From Flavipsychrobacter sp. (GTDB taxonomy: Bacteria; Bacteroidota; Bacteroidia; Chitinophagales; Chitinophagaceae), in assembly GCA_021155965.1 (NCBI GenBank), contig JAJNBJ010000006.1, positions 98,115-162,114 on the forward strand: 64,000 bases of DNA, written 5' to 3'. Of this stretch, positions 7,243 to 15,516 are shown piece by piece. The translations under genes were made by a program, and so were the position numbers. Below the pieces are notes generated by a model that ran no database searches, was not told the origin of the DNA, and saw nothing but the letters and a program-made list of their open reading frames with translations. Position 1 is the stretch's first letter; every line of letters begins with the position of its first letter.

Positions 7243-8486
7243 ACGTAACAGCAGCTATTATCACCATAGGAGATGAACTGCTGATTGGGCAGGTGGTGGA
7301 TACTAATTCTGCATGGATAGCCAGGAACCTCAATAAACTGGGAATAGATGTGCTGCGCCGTGTTGCCGTTGGCGATGACCGCAATGCGATAATTAATGCG
7401 CTTAATGAAGAGTTGCAAGCTTCACAACTGATAATTATGACAGGTGGGTTAGGTCCTACGGCTGATGATATTACCAAGCCGTTACTAAATGAGTATTTCA
7501 GTGGTAAAATAGTGGTTGATGAGGCTGTGCTGGAGCATGTAAAAAACATTTTCGCAAAGCGCAACAGACCGTTCCTGGAGCGGAATATGAAACAGGCAGA
7601 GGTACCGGATGTATGCACTGTGCTGTTCAATAAAATGGGCACTGCGCCAGGTATGTGGTTTGAGCAAGATGGTAAGGTGATCATATCCCTGCCGGGTGTA
7701 CCGTTCGAGATGGTGCATATCATGGAGCAGGAAGTGCTGCCACGGCTAAAGGAACGGTTTATTAGTGACGCTTTATTGCACCGCTCGGTGGTGACTGCCG
7801 GGGAAGGGGAGAGTTTTATTGCAGAAAAGATAAAAGATATAGAAGAGGCATTGCCTGCACACATTAGGCTTGCCTACCTGCCCGGTGCAGGTATGGTGAA
7901 GTTAAGGCTTACCGGTAGGGGGGCTGATGCGAACCGTTTAGCCACTGAGTTAAAATCCTTGCAAAAACAAATAGCAGACCGGCTGGAGCATATAGTAGTA
8001 GCTATGGAGGATATTCCGCTTGAGCAAGTACTGGGGCGTTGGTTCTCTGCTAATAACGCTACACTTGGTATGGCAGAGAGTTGCACCGGTGGTTTTATAG
8101 CCCATCACATTACGCAGGTGCAAGGCTCATCGGCATATTTTAAAGGCTGCATAGTATGTTACAGCAATGATATAAAAGAGAAGGTATTGGGCGTAAGGAA
8201 GGAAACCATTGAACAATATGGTGCTATAAGTGAGCAAACTGTTACGGAATTGGTGAAGGGCGCGCTGAAAGTACTGGATGTAGAATACGCTTTTGCAGTA
8301 ACCGGCCTTATGAGCGAAGGTGGCGAAAGCGACAAAATAGAGGTGGGCACTGTATGGATGGCGGTGGCAGATAAGAATACAGTGGCCACCAGGAAAATGT
8401 GGTTCCCGTTCGACAGGGCACGAAATAAGGAGATGACGGTGTCTATGGGGATGCTGCTATTGTGGAAGTTTATAACCAAGTCGTAA
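7239..8486 (+). CDS. cinA: CinA-like nicotinamide-nucleotide amidase
   Basis: A full-length two-domain protein (415 residues). The N-terminal MoCF_biosynth-like domain (ITIGDELLIGQVVDTNS, MTGGLGPTADDITK, FNKMGTAPGMW, SLPGVPFEM) is the COG1058 ADP-ribose pyrophosphatase-like unit; the C-terminal CinA domain has the catalytic serine in MAESCTGGFIAHHIT near 285. The pathway recycles nicotinamide mononucleotide to nicotinate mononucleotide in NAD metabolism. One deviation: the usual glycine-rich GIAGPGGG loop reads GLMSEGGESDK here, which could weaken amidase activity. It overlaps the thioesterase gene by four bases and is nine bases from aroK. Confidence 0.93.
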   Translation: MNVTAAIITIGDELLIGQVVDTNSAWIARNLNKLGIDVLRRVAVGDDRNAIINALNEELQASQLIIMTGGLGPTADDITKPLLNEYFSGKIVVDEAVLEHVKNIFAKRNRPFLERNMKQAEVPDVCTVLFNKMGTAPGMWFEQDGKVIISLPGVPFEMVHIMEQEVLPRLKERFISDALLHRSVVTAGEGESFIAEKIKDIEEALPAHIRLAYLPGAGMVKLRLTGRGADANRLATELKSLQKQIADRLEHIVVAMEDIPLEQVLGRWFSANNATLGMAESCTGGFIAHHITQVQGSSAYFKGCIVCYSNDIKEKVLGVRKETIEQYGAISEQTVTELVKGALKVLDVEYAFAVTGLMSEGGESDKIEVGTVWMAVADKNTVATRKMWFPFDRARNKEMTVSMGMLLLWKFITKS

Positions 8487-8495
8487 GTCATAAGT
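8479..8495. repeat. Dispersed repeat AGTCGTAAGTCATAAGT, copy 1
   Basis: This 17-base sequence recurs at 16175 and 32541, with a variant inverted at 57158. The copy here covers the stop codon of cinA and fills the gap to aroK. Its stepwise structure (AAGTC and CATAAGT units) suggests a small self-similar repeat family in intergenic DNA. Confidence 0.6.
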
Positions 8496-9020
8496 ATGCC
8501 CGCTACAAAAAGCATTTTTCTTATTGGTATGCCGGGTGTGGGCAAAACATACTGGGGTAAAAAAATTGCGCAGGCATATGGTTTGCCATTCATCGACCTT
8601 GATAGCCTTATAGCTGAATGTGAGCAAGCCACTATTCCTGAATTATTTGCACAGTATGGAGAAATTGGTTTCCGGCAGAAAGAACATGAATATTTGAAGA
8701 AATTGGTTGAAGGAACTGAGAACGGTATTGTAGCCTGTGGCGGGGGCACGCCTTGTTTTGGTGACAACTTGCAGTTAATGAAAGAAAATGGGTTTGTTGC
8801 CTATCTTGAAGCAGATACACTATATCTTTTAAATAATCTGAAAAATGATACCCAGGTAAGGCCATTATTGCAAACTGGGAGTGATCTTGTTGCTACACTG
8901 GAGGAAATGCTTAATGCACGCAAGTCTTTTTATGAACAGGCGCACTATATTTTACACGCCAAAGACATTTCTATCAGTACTTTTGCTGAAATGATCTCGT
9001 TATGTACAAACAGGCAATGA
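8496..9020 (+). CDS. aroK: Shikimate kinase
   Basis: 174 residues, the usual size. It phosphorylates shikimate with ATP, the fifth step of the shikimate pathway to aromatic amino acids. The Walker A loop GMPGVGKT is at residues 11-18; D33-D35 in FIDLDSLIAE bind shikimate and Mg; the arginine of GEIGFRQKE (near 60), the glycine loop CGGGTPC near 89 and the lid arginine in QVRPLL follow the family. Its 3' end overlaps the DUF423 gene by 19 bp, so the two are translationally coupled in the same run as cinA. Confidence 0.93.
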   Translation: MPATKSIFLIGMPGVGKTYWGKKIAQAYGLPFIDLDSLIAECEQATIPELFAQYGEIGFRQKEHEYLKKLVEGTENGIVACGGGTPCFGDNLQLMKENGFVAYLEADTLYLLNNLKNDTQVRPLLQTGSDLVATLEEMLNARKSFYEQAHYILHAKDISISTFAEMISLCTNRQ

Positions 9021-9388
9021 TAGCCGGTACGGTATTCGCGATGCTGGCAGTAATATTGGGGGCTTTTGGTGCGCATGCTTTAAAAGAGAGGCTGGCATCA
9101 GATATGGTTCAGGTTTTTGAAACAGGTGTGCGTTACCAAATGTACCACAGTTTTGCGTTATTGGTAACGGGTATTGTCTATCCATTCTATACTAATAAAA
9201 CCTTGAAGCTGGCAACGCTGTTTTTTATTATTGGTATTGTTTTGTTCAGTGGCTCGTTATATGCAATGGCGCTGATGAGCCTTAAAGGAATGAGTCTTGG
9301 TAAGATAGGCATGGCAACACCTATTGGCGGTTTCTTCTTTATTATTGGCTGGGCGGAGTTGTTGTTTGGCATCGTTAAAAAGAAATAA
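9002..9388 (+). CDS. DUF423 family membrane protein (YgdD-like)
   Basis: A 128-residue integral membrane protein with four predicted helices. The N-terminal segment VFAMLAVILGAFGAHALKERL and the central GVRYQMYHSFALLVTGI are the hallmark of DUF423. The function of the family is unknown; it sits in the inner membrane. It starts within the end of aroK and is followed, after 30 bp, by ogt on the same strand. Confidence 0.92.
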   Translation: MYKQAMIAGTVFAMLAVILGAFGAHALKERLASDMVQVFETGVRYQMYHSFALLVTGIVYPFYTNKTLKLATLFFIIGIVLFSGSLYAMALMSLKGMSLGKIGMATPIGGFFFIIGWAELLFGIVKKK

Positions 9389-9418
9389 AGCTGTATCTTT
9401 AACTATAGCACTCTTCGA

Positions 9419-9949
9419 ATGATCAGCCTTAAACATATTGATACTCCGGTAGGTAAAATGCGCATCGGCGCTACCGATGAAGGTATCTGTCTGTTCGACT
9501 TCCTGTACAGGAAGAGTATTGATAGTATTATGAGCAGGATAGAGCAGCTAAGCGGGGATAGATTTGAAGAAGGGGAGCATCCTCACTTTGTTCTACTGGA
9601 ACAACAGATGGCAGAGTATTTTGCCGGTACACGAAAAGTATTTGACTTATCTCTTCATTTTGTAGGCACGCCATTCCAGAAAAGTGTTTGGGAAGCTTTG
9701 TTACAGATACCATATGGAGAAACAAGATCATACAAGCAGCAGTCCATCTTCCTGGGCGATGAGAAAGCAATAAGGGCAGTGGCAGGCGCCAATGGACAGA
9801 ATGGAATAGCTATTATCGTGCCGTGTCACCGTGTTATTGGTGAAGATGGCAGTCTTACCGGGTATGGTGGTGGATTGCAACGTAAAAAATGGCTGTTGGC
9901 ACTAGAGAGGAAACATTCGGGTAAGGTTGTGCAGGCAGAACTGTTTTAG
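9419..9949 (+). CDS. ogt: Methylated-DNA-[protein]-cysteine S-methyltransferase
   Basis: A 176-residue suicide repair protein that transfers the methyl group from O6-methylguanine to its own cysteine. The acceptor is C136 in IIVPCHRVIGEDGSLTGYGGG, preceded by the DNA-binding helix-turn-helix (GTPFQKSVWEALLQIPYG). N-terminal residues 1-75 form the ribonuclease-H-like lobe (DUF3198-type). The protein ends exactly in QAELF, which resembles the beta sliding-clamp binding pentapeptide; that part is inference. The gene converges with the DUF763 gene, the two stop regions overlapping by four bases. Confidence 0.94.
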   Translation: MISLKHIDTPVGKMRIGATDEGICLFDFLYRKSIDSIMSRIEQLSGDRFEEGEHPHFVLLEQQMAEYFAGTRKVFDLSLHFVGTPFQKSVWEALLQIPYGETRSYKQQSIFLGDEKAIRAVAGANGQNGIAIIVPCHRVIGEDGSLTGYGGGLQRKKWLLALERKHSGKVVQAELF

Positions 9950-11190
9950 AATAGCTTTAATTGAGTGTCATTAGTTTTTGAAGAAGGTGGCTTTGCTTTT
10001 CCGAAAACAGTCCTGCCTCCATACTTCCATGAATCCTTTCGTTCCTTTGCTATAAGCTGGTTAAAGTTGTCATTCGGCTGAAAATCCTTTTCGAGCATTT
10101 TGGCAGCATTTGATAAATTTTTGATCGCCTCATTCTTATCTGTATTACCTAGTTTGGCGCGTTGTATTGCTGTATCAAGTGTTTTAATAGCTTCGTCATA
10201 TACTTTGGTAGGTACAGGAAACGGGTGCCCATCCTTGCCGCCATGCGCAAACGAGAATCGTGCAGGGTCTTCGAACCTTGATGGTGTGCCATGTATCACC
10301 TCGCTCACCAGTACCAGAGATTGTAATGTGCGTGGGCCGAGGCCTTCTAATAAAAGGAGGGATTCCATATCCAGGTTCTCTTTCTCATAAGCCACTGCTA
10401 ATATGCTACCTAACCTCTTTAGATCAATATCTTTTGCCTGAACATCGTGATGAGAGGGCATTGCTAGCTTTTTAATTTCAGGTAATAAGCGCTCAGGATT
10501 TTCTTTCGTAAGTTGCAAAACACTAGAACGGGTAATGTCGGCAGTTTTATCTGTAATATTCAGTATCTTACCATGATTAGTACCGTAAATAAATGTATGT
10601 GGCTCCTCAACAAATGATGTGAGGGTAGGTGAGTGCCAGTGATACCTCCGGGCCATGCCATTAGCATCGTTCATGCCTTGTTGTATCACTGTCCAGTCGC
10701 CATCTTTGCTCAGTATGAATGAATGCAGGTACAACTGGTAACCATCCTGTATGGCAGTGTTATCTACTTTGGCTGATAACTTGCTGCTGCGCACCAGCAT
10801 ATCTCCATCAAGACCTGTTTGCAAGGCTATTTTTATCAGCTCTGCGGGTGTCTCTCGTGAGTATCTGCCTTTGCCGCCACAGATATAGATGCCCAACTCT
10901 TTCGACCGTTCATTTACCGAACGCTTCAATGCACCCATAACTGATGTTGTGATGCCCGATGAGTGCCAATCCATACCCAATACACAACCCAGCGCCTGGA
11001 ACCAGAAGGGGTCACTTAGTCGTTGCAGCACTGCACCTCTGCCATATTCCAATACAATTGCCTCAACTATGGCCACGCCCAGCTTGCTCATGCGCTGGTA
11101 GAGCCAGGGCGGCACCTGGCCGTAATGCAGTGGCAGATCGGCATAAGAACGGGACATCAATGCAAATTTAAGCTTTTTGCTGCGAGGCAA
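9946..11190 (-). CDS. DUF763 family protein
   Basis: A 414-residue protein of the DUF763 family. The diagnostic start is YADLPLHYGQVPPWLYQRM, then CVLGMDWHSSGITTS, DGYQLYLHSFILSKDGDW and a WVIQQGMN-like core. An HhH-like segment (LLLLEGLGPRTLQSLVL, about 290-306) suggests DNA contact. Function is unknown. ATG 11190 is used; an ATG at 11157 would remove 11 basic residues and match the family start equally well. The C-terminus is DTQLKLF, a good fit to the QL-x-LF beta-clamp motif. It converges with ogt. Confidence 0.85.
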   Translation of the reverse strand: MPRSKKLKFALMSRSYADLPLHYGQVPPWLYQRMSKLGVAIVEAIVLEYGRGAVLQRLSDPFWFQALGCVLGMDWHSSGITTSVMGALKRSVNERSKELGIYICGGKGRYSRETPAELIKIALQTGLDGDMLVRSSKLSAKVDNTAIQDGYQLYLHSFILSKDGDWTVIQQGMNDANGMARRYHWHSPTLTSFVEEPHTFIYGTNHGKILNITDKTADITRSSVLQLTKENPERLLPEIKKLAMPSHHDVQAKDIDLKRLGSILAVAYEKENLDMESLLLLEGLGPRTLQSLVLVSEVIHGTPSRFEDPARFSFAHGGKDGHPFPVPTKVYDEAIKTLDTAIQRAKLGNTDKNEAIKNLSNAAKMLEKDFQPNDNFNQLIAKERKDSWKYGGRTVFGKAKPPSSKTNDTQLKLF

Positions 11191-11237
11191 TTAATGAGCG
11201 CCATAAAAAGCATCTATATAATACTGAGCAGTTCGTT

Positions 11238-12836
11238 TCATTTTTTTGCTGTAATTCCATGCTCAGCAAAGTATTTATCACGCTCCCTCATCACATCATC
11301 AGTATACATGAATAGCCCATTTGTATACAATATCACCTGTTCGGTTTTCCTATCGAAATCGATCATATATTTAAGTTGTACCGGATCGGTAAACTTCATT
11401 GAATCCAAGTAACGAATTTGTTTGCTTTTGCCTTGGTAGAATTCAAAAAAGTAACCACGCCATAAGTTCCAGTTCATCCCTTCTATAGTATTGGGGTTTA
11501 GTTTTTCCGTAAGAATATATATGGTATTTGTGCTTTTAGGTAAAAAATCATGACTAACCAGATCTTTAAAACAAGAGGTAACCCACTCGGATCCTTTCAT
11601 CCAGAAGTTCCTGTTTAGCTGGATAATATACATTCTATCTGATATCTGGTATACTACCATAAGTAATACTAATAACATCGTTTTGCTAGCCATTTTTGCC
11701 TTTGTATAGCGAAAAGCTACGCACACAATTAGCAAAAATACGGCTAAAGGCCCTTGAAGCCATCGTTGCATATAGGCGATAGTGCTTACGGCCGGTGCTA
11801 AAACAACAAAAAATATTATCAATAGTATTAAATTCAGTTTAACGCTGTATTTAAAGCTGGGATTGTTTACAATGCCTGTTTTGATATTGCTGATCATATA
11901 CCAACCCAATACAAGGGCAATGCACGCAATAGTTGTCATAACCAGTGCATAATGAACATCAGTGATGTGGTGGTAATTAACCCCGATCTGGTACTCCTCT
12001 CCCGAATTAAATTGAACAAAAGAAGCAAGAGCATCGCCAAGGAAACCTAATTGTCTTTTGAGATTAAAATCAGTTGCAATGGGCGAGGTGCCGGTACCTA
12101 CAAAAAAATGATAATGGTAAACGTATTTCTTAATAGCGAAATTGGCAAAGAGCGAACCAATAGCTAAAAATGAAATAAACATTTTCTGTTTGCCGGAAAG
12201 TTTGTTCTTCAGCGGATGAAAAAAACTTATGAATATAATAAGCGGGAACAACACCATATAACGCTCATGCGTATACATAGCCAGGTTAGCATAGATCAGT
12301 GCCCAGGCAAGGTAATAGTACTGGCTTTTAGTGCGCTCATTATCGAAATAAATAAGGTAGGCGACAATATTGTAAATAGCAGCAAGGAACAGGAACATGG
12401 CCAAACCTTCAAGTGGGCCTCCGCACATGATCTGGGTAATATTGTAGTACGCAAACCGTGATAACCCAATGATAATTCCCATTAGGGCTGAAAGCAAAAA
12501 TGACTTCAGCAGCAAGTTTGTAACTGCTGTGAACATCAGTGCAATAAAGGCCTGGACGGCTACGTTGAACCTGAAATAATCAGATTCTGTTTTATCAAAA
12601 AAATGAATTTCTATAGCGCTGATTACGCCCGACACCGGCCGGAATTTGGATACTGGTTTTCCCACCGCTATGATATCTGACAAACCTTTACATTCTGCTT
12701 GTTCTTTGATTACACTAAGGTCATCACCATATATAGTTTGGGTACGGTATTCATAAAAATAAAAATAAATACCGGTAAAAAAGATGGCATATAACAGGAG
12801 ATAACGAAGAAACCCAGAGTTTATCAATCGATTCAT
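11238..12836 (-). CDS. Polytopic membrane protein, possible GT-C-fold glycosyltransferase
   Basis: A 532-residue protein with about ten to twelve hydrophobic helices. The first long loop after helix 1 contains the acidic pair of TIYGDDLSVI and then KFRPVSGVISAIE, the place where GT-C glycosyltransferases and their relatives keep a catalytic Asp. Later loops include MYTHERYMVLFPL and MQRWLQGPLAVF. A soluble C-terminal part of about 100 residues follows the last helix. Such proteins use lipid-linked sugars at the periplasmic face, but the family is not certain and no substrate can be named. It stands alone between DUF763 and lpdA. Confidence 0.7.
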   Translation of the reverse strand: MNRLINSGFLRYLLLYAIFFTGIYFYFYEYRTQTIYGDDLSVIKEQAECKGLSDIIAVGKPVSKFRPVSGVISAIEIHFFDKTESDYFRFNVAVQAFIALMFTAVTNLLLKSFLLSALMGIIIGLSRFAYYNITQIMCGGPLEGLAMFLFLAAIYNIVAYLIYFDNERTKSQYYYLAWALIYANLAMYTHERYMVLFPLIIFISFFHPLKNKLSGKQKMFISFLAIGSLFANFAIKKYVYHYHFFVGTGTSPIATDFNLKRQLGFLGDALASFVQFNSGEEYQIGVNYHHITDVHYALVMTTIACIALVLGWYMISNIKTGIVNNPSFKYSVKLNLILLIIFFVVLAPAVSTIAYMQRWLQGPLAVFLLIVCVAFRYTKAKMASKTMLLVLLMVVYQISDRMYIIQLNRNFWMKGSEWVTSCFKDLVSHDFLPKSTNTIYILTEKLNPNTIEGMNWNLWRGYFFEFYQGKSKQIRYLDSMKFTDPVQLKYMIDFDRKTEQVILYTNGLFMYTDDVMRERDKYFAEHGITAKK

Positions 12837-12992
12837 AAGGGATGTTAACTAATAATTTTTTTGCAATGTTTATGTACGCGGCCGCATACATCTTCCTGTA
12901 TCACCCAAACATAGAAAAAGTTTGCGAGTTATTGGATAGCATGCTTGAAAATTAGATACACCGGCGTTTAGCAGGTACTAATGGTTTTTTAT

Positions 12993-13000
12993 TACTTTTG
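12993..13000 (+). promoter_or_regulatory. -7 box of the lpdA promoter
   Basis: TACTTTTG fits TAnnTTTG and lies 33 bp before the lpdA start codon. A matching TTTG box at the usual distance is not clear, so only the -7 element is claimed. Confidence 0.45.
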
Positions 13001-13033
13001 CCCTCCACTTAAGATACAAAAACATCTTCTTTT

Positions 13034-14440
13034 ATGGCATATGATATCATTGTAGTAGGTAGCGGTCCGGGCGGTTATGTAGCTGCTATCCGCGCTGCAC
13101 AATTAGGTTATAAGGTAGCAATAGTTGAGAAGGAAAGCCTTGGGGGTATATGCCTCAACTGGGGTTGTATACCCACAAAAGCACTGCTGAAGACAGCCAG
13201 CGTATATGAGAATTTCTCTCATGCTGCTGATTATGGTATCATAGCAGGCGATTTTAAAGCTGACTTTGGAGCTGTGATAAAGCGCAGCCGTGGTGCTGCT
13301 GAGAAGATGAGCAAGGGTGTTCAGTTCCTGATGAAGAAAAATAAGATAGAGGTGATCATGGGGATGGGTAAGCTGAATGCTAAAAAAGAAGTGGAAGTAA
13401 CAGGTGCTGATGGTAAAGTAACAGCCCACCAGGCAAAGCATGTGATATTGGCTACCGGTGCACGCAGCCGCCAGTTGCCTAATTTGCCTATTGATGGCAA
13501 GAAAGTGATAGGCTACCGCGAGGCGATGTCATTGCCCACACAGCCTAAAACAATGATCGTAGTTGGCTCGGGTGCAATAGGTGTGGAGTTTGCGTATTTC
13601 TATAATAGCATTGGCACTAAGGTTACAATAGTGGAATTCCTGCCACGACTGGTTCCTGTTGAAGATGAAGATATTTCTAAAGAGCTGGAAAGGAATTTTA
13701 GAAAAAAAGGTATTACTGTGATGACCAACTCATCGGTAGAGAAGGTTGAAGCTGCAGGAAGTGGTGTGAAAGCTACGGTTAAAACAGAACAGGGCCAGCA
13801 GTTCCTCGAGGCTGATGTAGTGTTGAGTGCGGCGGGTATTACTGCCAACATTGAGAACATTGGCCTGGAAACATTGAAGATAAACGTAGACAAGGGCAAG
13901 GTAATAGTAGACAAATACTATAAGACCAATGTGGATGGAATATACGCAATAGGCGACATTACTCCTGGCCAGGCGCTGGCGCACGTGGCATCAAAGGGCG
14001 CTATCATTTGCGTGGAAGCAATAGCCCATAAAGACGGTAAATACAAGCATATGCCGGAGCCGCTGGATTACGGCAATGTGCCGGGCTGCACTTATTGCTC
14101 GCCTGAGATAGCAAGCGTAGGCCTTACAGAAAAGCAAGCAAAAGATGCCGGTTACGAAATTAAGGTCGGCAAGTTCCCGTTCACGGCATCAGGCAAAGCG
14201 GTGGGCGCAGGCGCTACCGAAGGTTTTGTGAAGGTGATATTTGACGCCAAATACGGTGAGTGGCTGGGTACGCACTCTATAGGCTATAACGTTACAGAAA
14301 CAATAGCTGAAACAGTAGTAGCCCGCAAGCTGGAAACCACATGGCATGAGATATTAGACAGCATACACCCACACCCGACCATGAGCGAAGGTGTGAAAGA
14401 TGCGATTGAGGCCGCATTAGGTGAGGCGATACACCTTTAA
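13034..14440 (+). CDS. lpdA: Dihydrolipoyl dehydrogenase (E3)
   Basis: A 468-residue flavoprotein disulfide reductase that reoxidises dihydrolipoamide for pyruvate, 2-oxoglutarate or branched-chain dehydrogenase complexes and the glycine cleavage system. FAD-binding GSGPGGYVAA is at 9-18; the redox-active disulfide is C40-C45 in GGICLNWGCIPTKALL; the NAD-binding GSGAIGVEFA is near 178; the second FAD motif is YAIGDITPGQALAHVA; and the C-terminal catalytic His-Glu region is HPHPTMSE (445-452). No other complex subunit is next to it, so it is probably a shared E3. It has its own promoter-like box and terminator. Confidence 0.96.
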   Translation: MAYDIIVVGSGPGGYVAAIRAAQLGYKVAIVEKESLGGICLNWGCIPTKALLKTASVYENFSHAADYGIIAGDFKADFGAVIKRSRGAAEKMSKGVQFLMKKNKIEVIMGMGKLNAKKEVEVTGADGKVTAHQAKHVILATGARSRQLPNLPIDGKKVIGYREAMSLPTQPKTMIVVGSGAIGVEFAYFYNSIGTKVTIVEFLPRLVPVEDEDISKELERNFRKKGITVMTNSSVEKVEAAGSGVKATVKTEQGQQFLEADVVLSAAGITANIENIGLETLKINVDKGKVIVDKYYKTNVDGIYAIGDITPGQALAHVASKGAIICVEAIAHKDGKYKHMPEPLDYGNVPGCTYCSPEIASVGLTEKQAKDAGYEIKVGKFPFTASGKAVGAGATEGFVKVIFDAKYGEWLGTHSIGYNVTETIAETVVARKLETTWHEILDSIHPHPTMSEGVKDAIEAALGEAIHL

Positions 14441-14480
14441 TGCTTAATTGCTGAATAAGGTAATGGCTCATGATTTTTAA

Positions 14481-14507
14481 GGCTGCGGTTTTCGCAGCCT
14501 TTTTTCA
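14481..14507 (+). terminator. Terminator after lpdA (copy 1 of a duplicated element)
   Basis: Stem GGCTGCG pairs with CGCAGCC around TTTT, followed by TTTTTT. The 17 bases from 14470 (ATGATTTTTAAGGCTGC) recur in the terminator after vapC, so the toxin-antitoxin pair is bracketed by two copies. Confidence 0.85.
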
Positions 14508-14522
14508 TGAAAGATAATTTCG

Positions 14523-14530
14523 TATATTTG
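14523..14530 (+). promoter_or_regulatory. -7 box before the VapB gene
   Basis: TATATTTG fits TAnnTTTG exactly. It lies between the lpdA terminator and the start codon at 14539, which would leave almost no untranslated leader. No good -33 box is seen. Confidence 0.4.
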
Positions 14531-14538
14531 TTTATAAT

Positions 14539-14778
14539 ATGACCTTCACAGACCGACATATAGTTGAAGCCTATTCTTCTCTTTTTGAAGGGCTTAACCC
14601 TATTAGTAAGCTGGAACTAATAGAGCAGCTTTCTAAATCTTTGAAAACCGAAACAAAGAAGAAAGAAAATAAATTTTTCAAATCATTTGGCGCATTTGCA
14701 TCAAAAAAATCGGCTGAAGAGATTACCAAAGAAATAAGATCAGCAAGAAAGTTCAGAAGAAAGGAAATTAAACTCTGA
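14539..14778 (+). CDS. VapB-like antitoxin
   Basis: A 79-residue basic protein with an N-terminal helix pair (MTFTDRHIVEAYSSLFEGLNPISKLELIEQLSKSLK) and a Lys-rich C-terminal half (ITKEIRSARKFRRKEIKL), similar in layout to small antitoxins found ahead of PIN toxins in Bacteroidota. Its TGA overlaps the toxin ATG by one base, the usual translational coupling. It should bind the toxin through its C-terminal part and repress the operon; the DNA-binding fold is not identifiable by eye. Confidence 0.78.
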   Translation: MTFTDRHIVEAYSSLFEGLNPISKLELIEQLSKSLKTETKKKENKFFKSFGAFASKKSAEEITKEIRSARKFRRKEIKL

Positions 14779-15185
14779 TGAAATATCTGCTGGATACAAG
14801 CATATGTGTGTTTTTCCTTCGTGGAAAATTAGGGCTTGACGATATAGTTAAAGAGAAAGGGCTGGTCAACTGTTACATATCCGAGATTACTGTGTTTGAA
14901 TTGCGTTATGGGGCTGAGAATAGCGAAGATCCCATAAAATCTCATAAAGCTGTAGATTCATTTCTTGCCGGGTTAAGTGTGATTCCCATTTTTGGTTGCG
15001 TGAAGAGATATGCAAAAGAAAAAGTGCGGCTAAAAAAGTTAGGTAAGCCAATACATGACGAATTTGACCTTCTCATTGGGGTTACTGCGGTTGAGAATGA
15101 TGTAACTTTGGTCACTGATAATACAAAAGATTTCAGTCACATAAAAGGGATAAGACTGGAAAACTGGATTAAAAGAAAGGCGTAG
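14778..15185 (+). CDS. vapC: VapC-type PIN-domain ribonuclease toxin
   Basis: 135 residues, a complete PIN domain. The four acidic residues expected to hold Mg/Mn are visible: D6 in MKYLLDTSICVFFLRG, E41 in EITVFELRYGAEN, D97 in IHDEFDLLIGVTA, and D114 in LVTDNTKDF. VapC toxins cleave tRNA or rRNA and stop translation when the antitoxin is lost. It overlaps the antitoxin gene by one base and is followed by its own terminator. Function looks intact, unlike the RelE-type toxin at 6507. Confidence 0.93.
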   Translation: MKYLLDTSICVFFLRGKLGLDDIVKEKGLVNCYISEITVFELRYGAENSEDPIKSHKAVDSFLAGLSVIPIFGCVKRYAKEKVRLKKLGKPIHDEFDLLIGVTAVENDVTLVTDNTKDFSHIKGIRLENWIKRKA

Positions 15186-15202
15186 AGTCGGTGATTTTGT
15201 CC

Positions 15203-15240
15203 AATGATTTTTAAGGCTGCATTTTTGCGGCCTTTTTTAT
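15203..15240 (+). terminator. Terminator after vapC (copy 2 of a duplicated element)
   Basis: Stem GGCTGC with GCGGCC (one wobble pair) around ATTTTT, followed by TTTTTTAT. The left flank ATGATTTTTAAGGCTGC is identical to that of the lpdA terminator at 14470. Confidence 0.8.
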
Positions 15241-15249
15241 CTTTGATAT

Positions 15250-15516
15250 ATGTCGTTGAGGGTTAGAAAGCTATTTTTTGAAATTGCTCTGAGAATATTG
15301 CCTTTGGCATTCCTTTGGAGTGGTTTTGAAATATATGTTCTTCAAGTGAGTTTAGAAGGCAATAGCGATATTATGGACGTTGATGCCCTTCGTAATTTTC
15401 AAAGTGCCATACGCTCAAAGCAAGCTTGTTGGATAGTTGCCTGTGGTGTAGTTTTTCTGTGTTTTCTCGGTTTGATAATTTTCAGAAAACGCATTCGTTT
15501 TACAGATCCGCATTGA
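15250..15516 (+). CDS. Small two-TM hypothetical protein
   Basis: 88 residues with two hydrophobic segments, about residues 13-32 (LPLAFLWSGFEIYVLQV) and 57-75 (CWIVACGVVFLCFLGLIIF), separated by a soluble loop of about 25 residues and ending in a basic tail. No family is recognised. The ATG lies ten bases after the vapC terminator, and the 3' end overlaps the convergent LUD gene by 17 bp. Composition is consistent with a real small membrane protein, but nothing else supports it. Confidence 0.5.
   Translation: MSLRVRKLFFEIALRILPLAFLWSGFEIYVLQVSLEGNSDIMDVDALRNFQSAIRSKQACWIVACGVVFLCFLGLIIFRKRIRFTDPH

Noticed and set aside
12866..12955. A 29-codon rightward frame before lpdA
   Set aside because: The end (HPNIEKVCELLDSMLEN) looks protein-like, but there is no start signal, no neighbour and no length to support a gene; possibly a relic.
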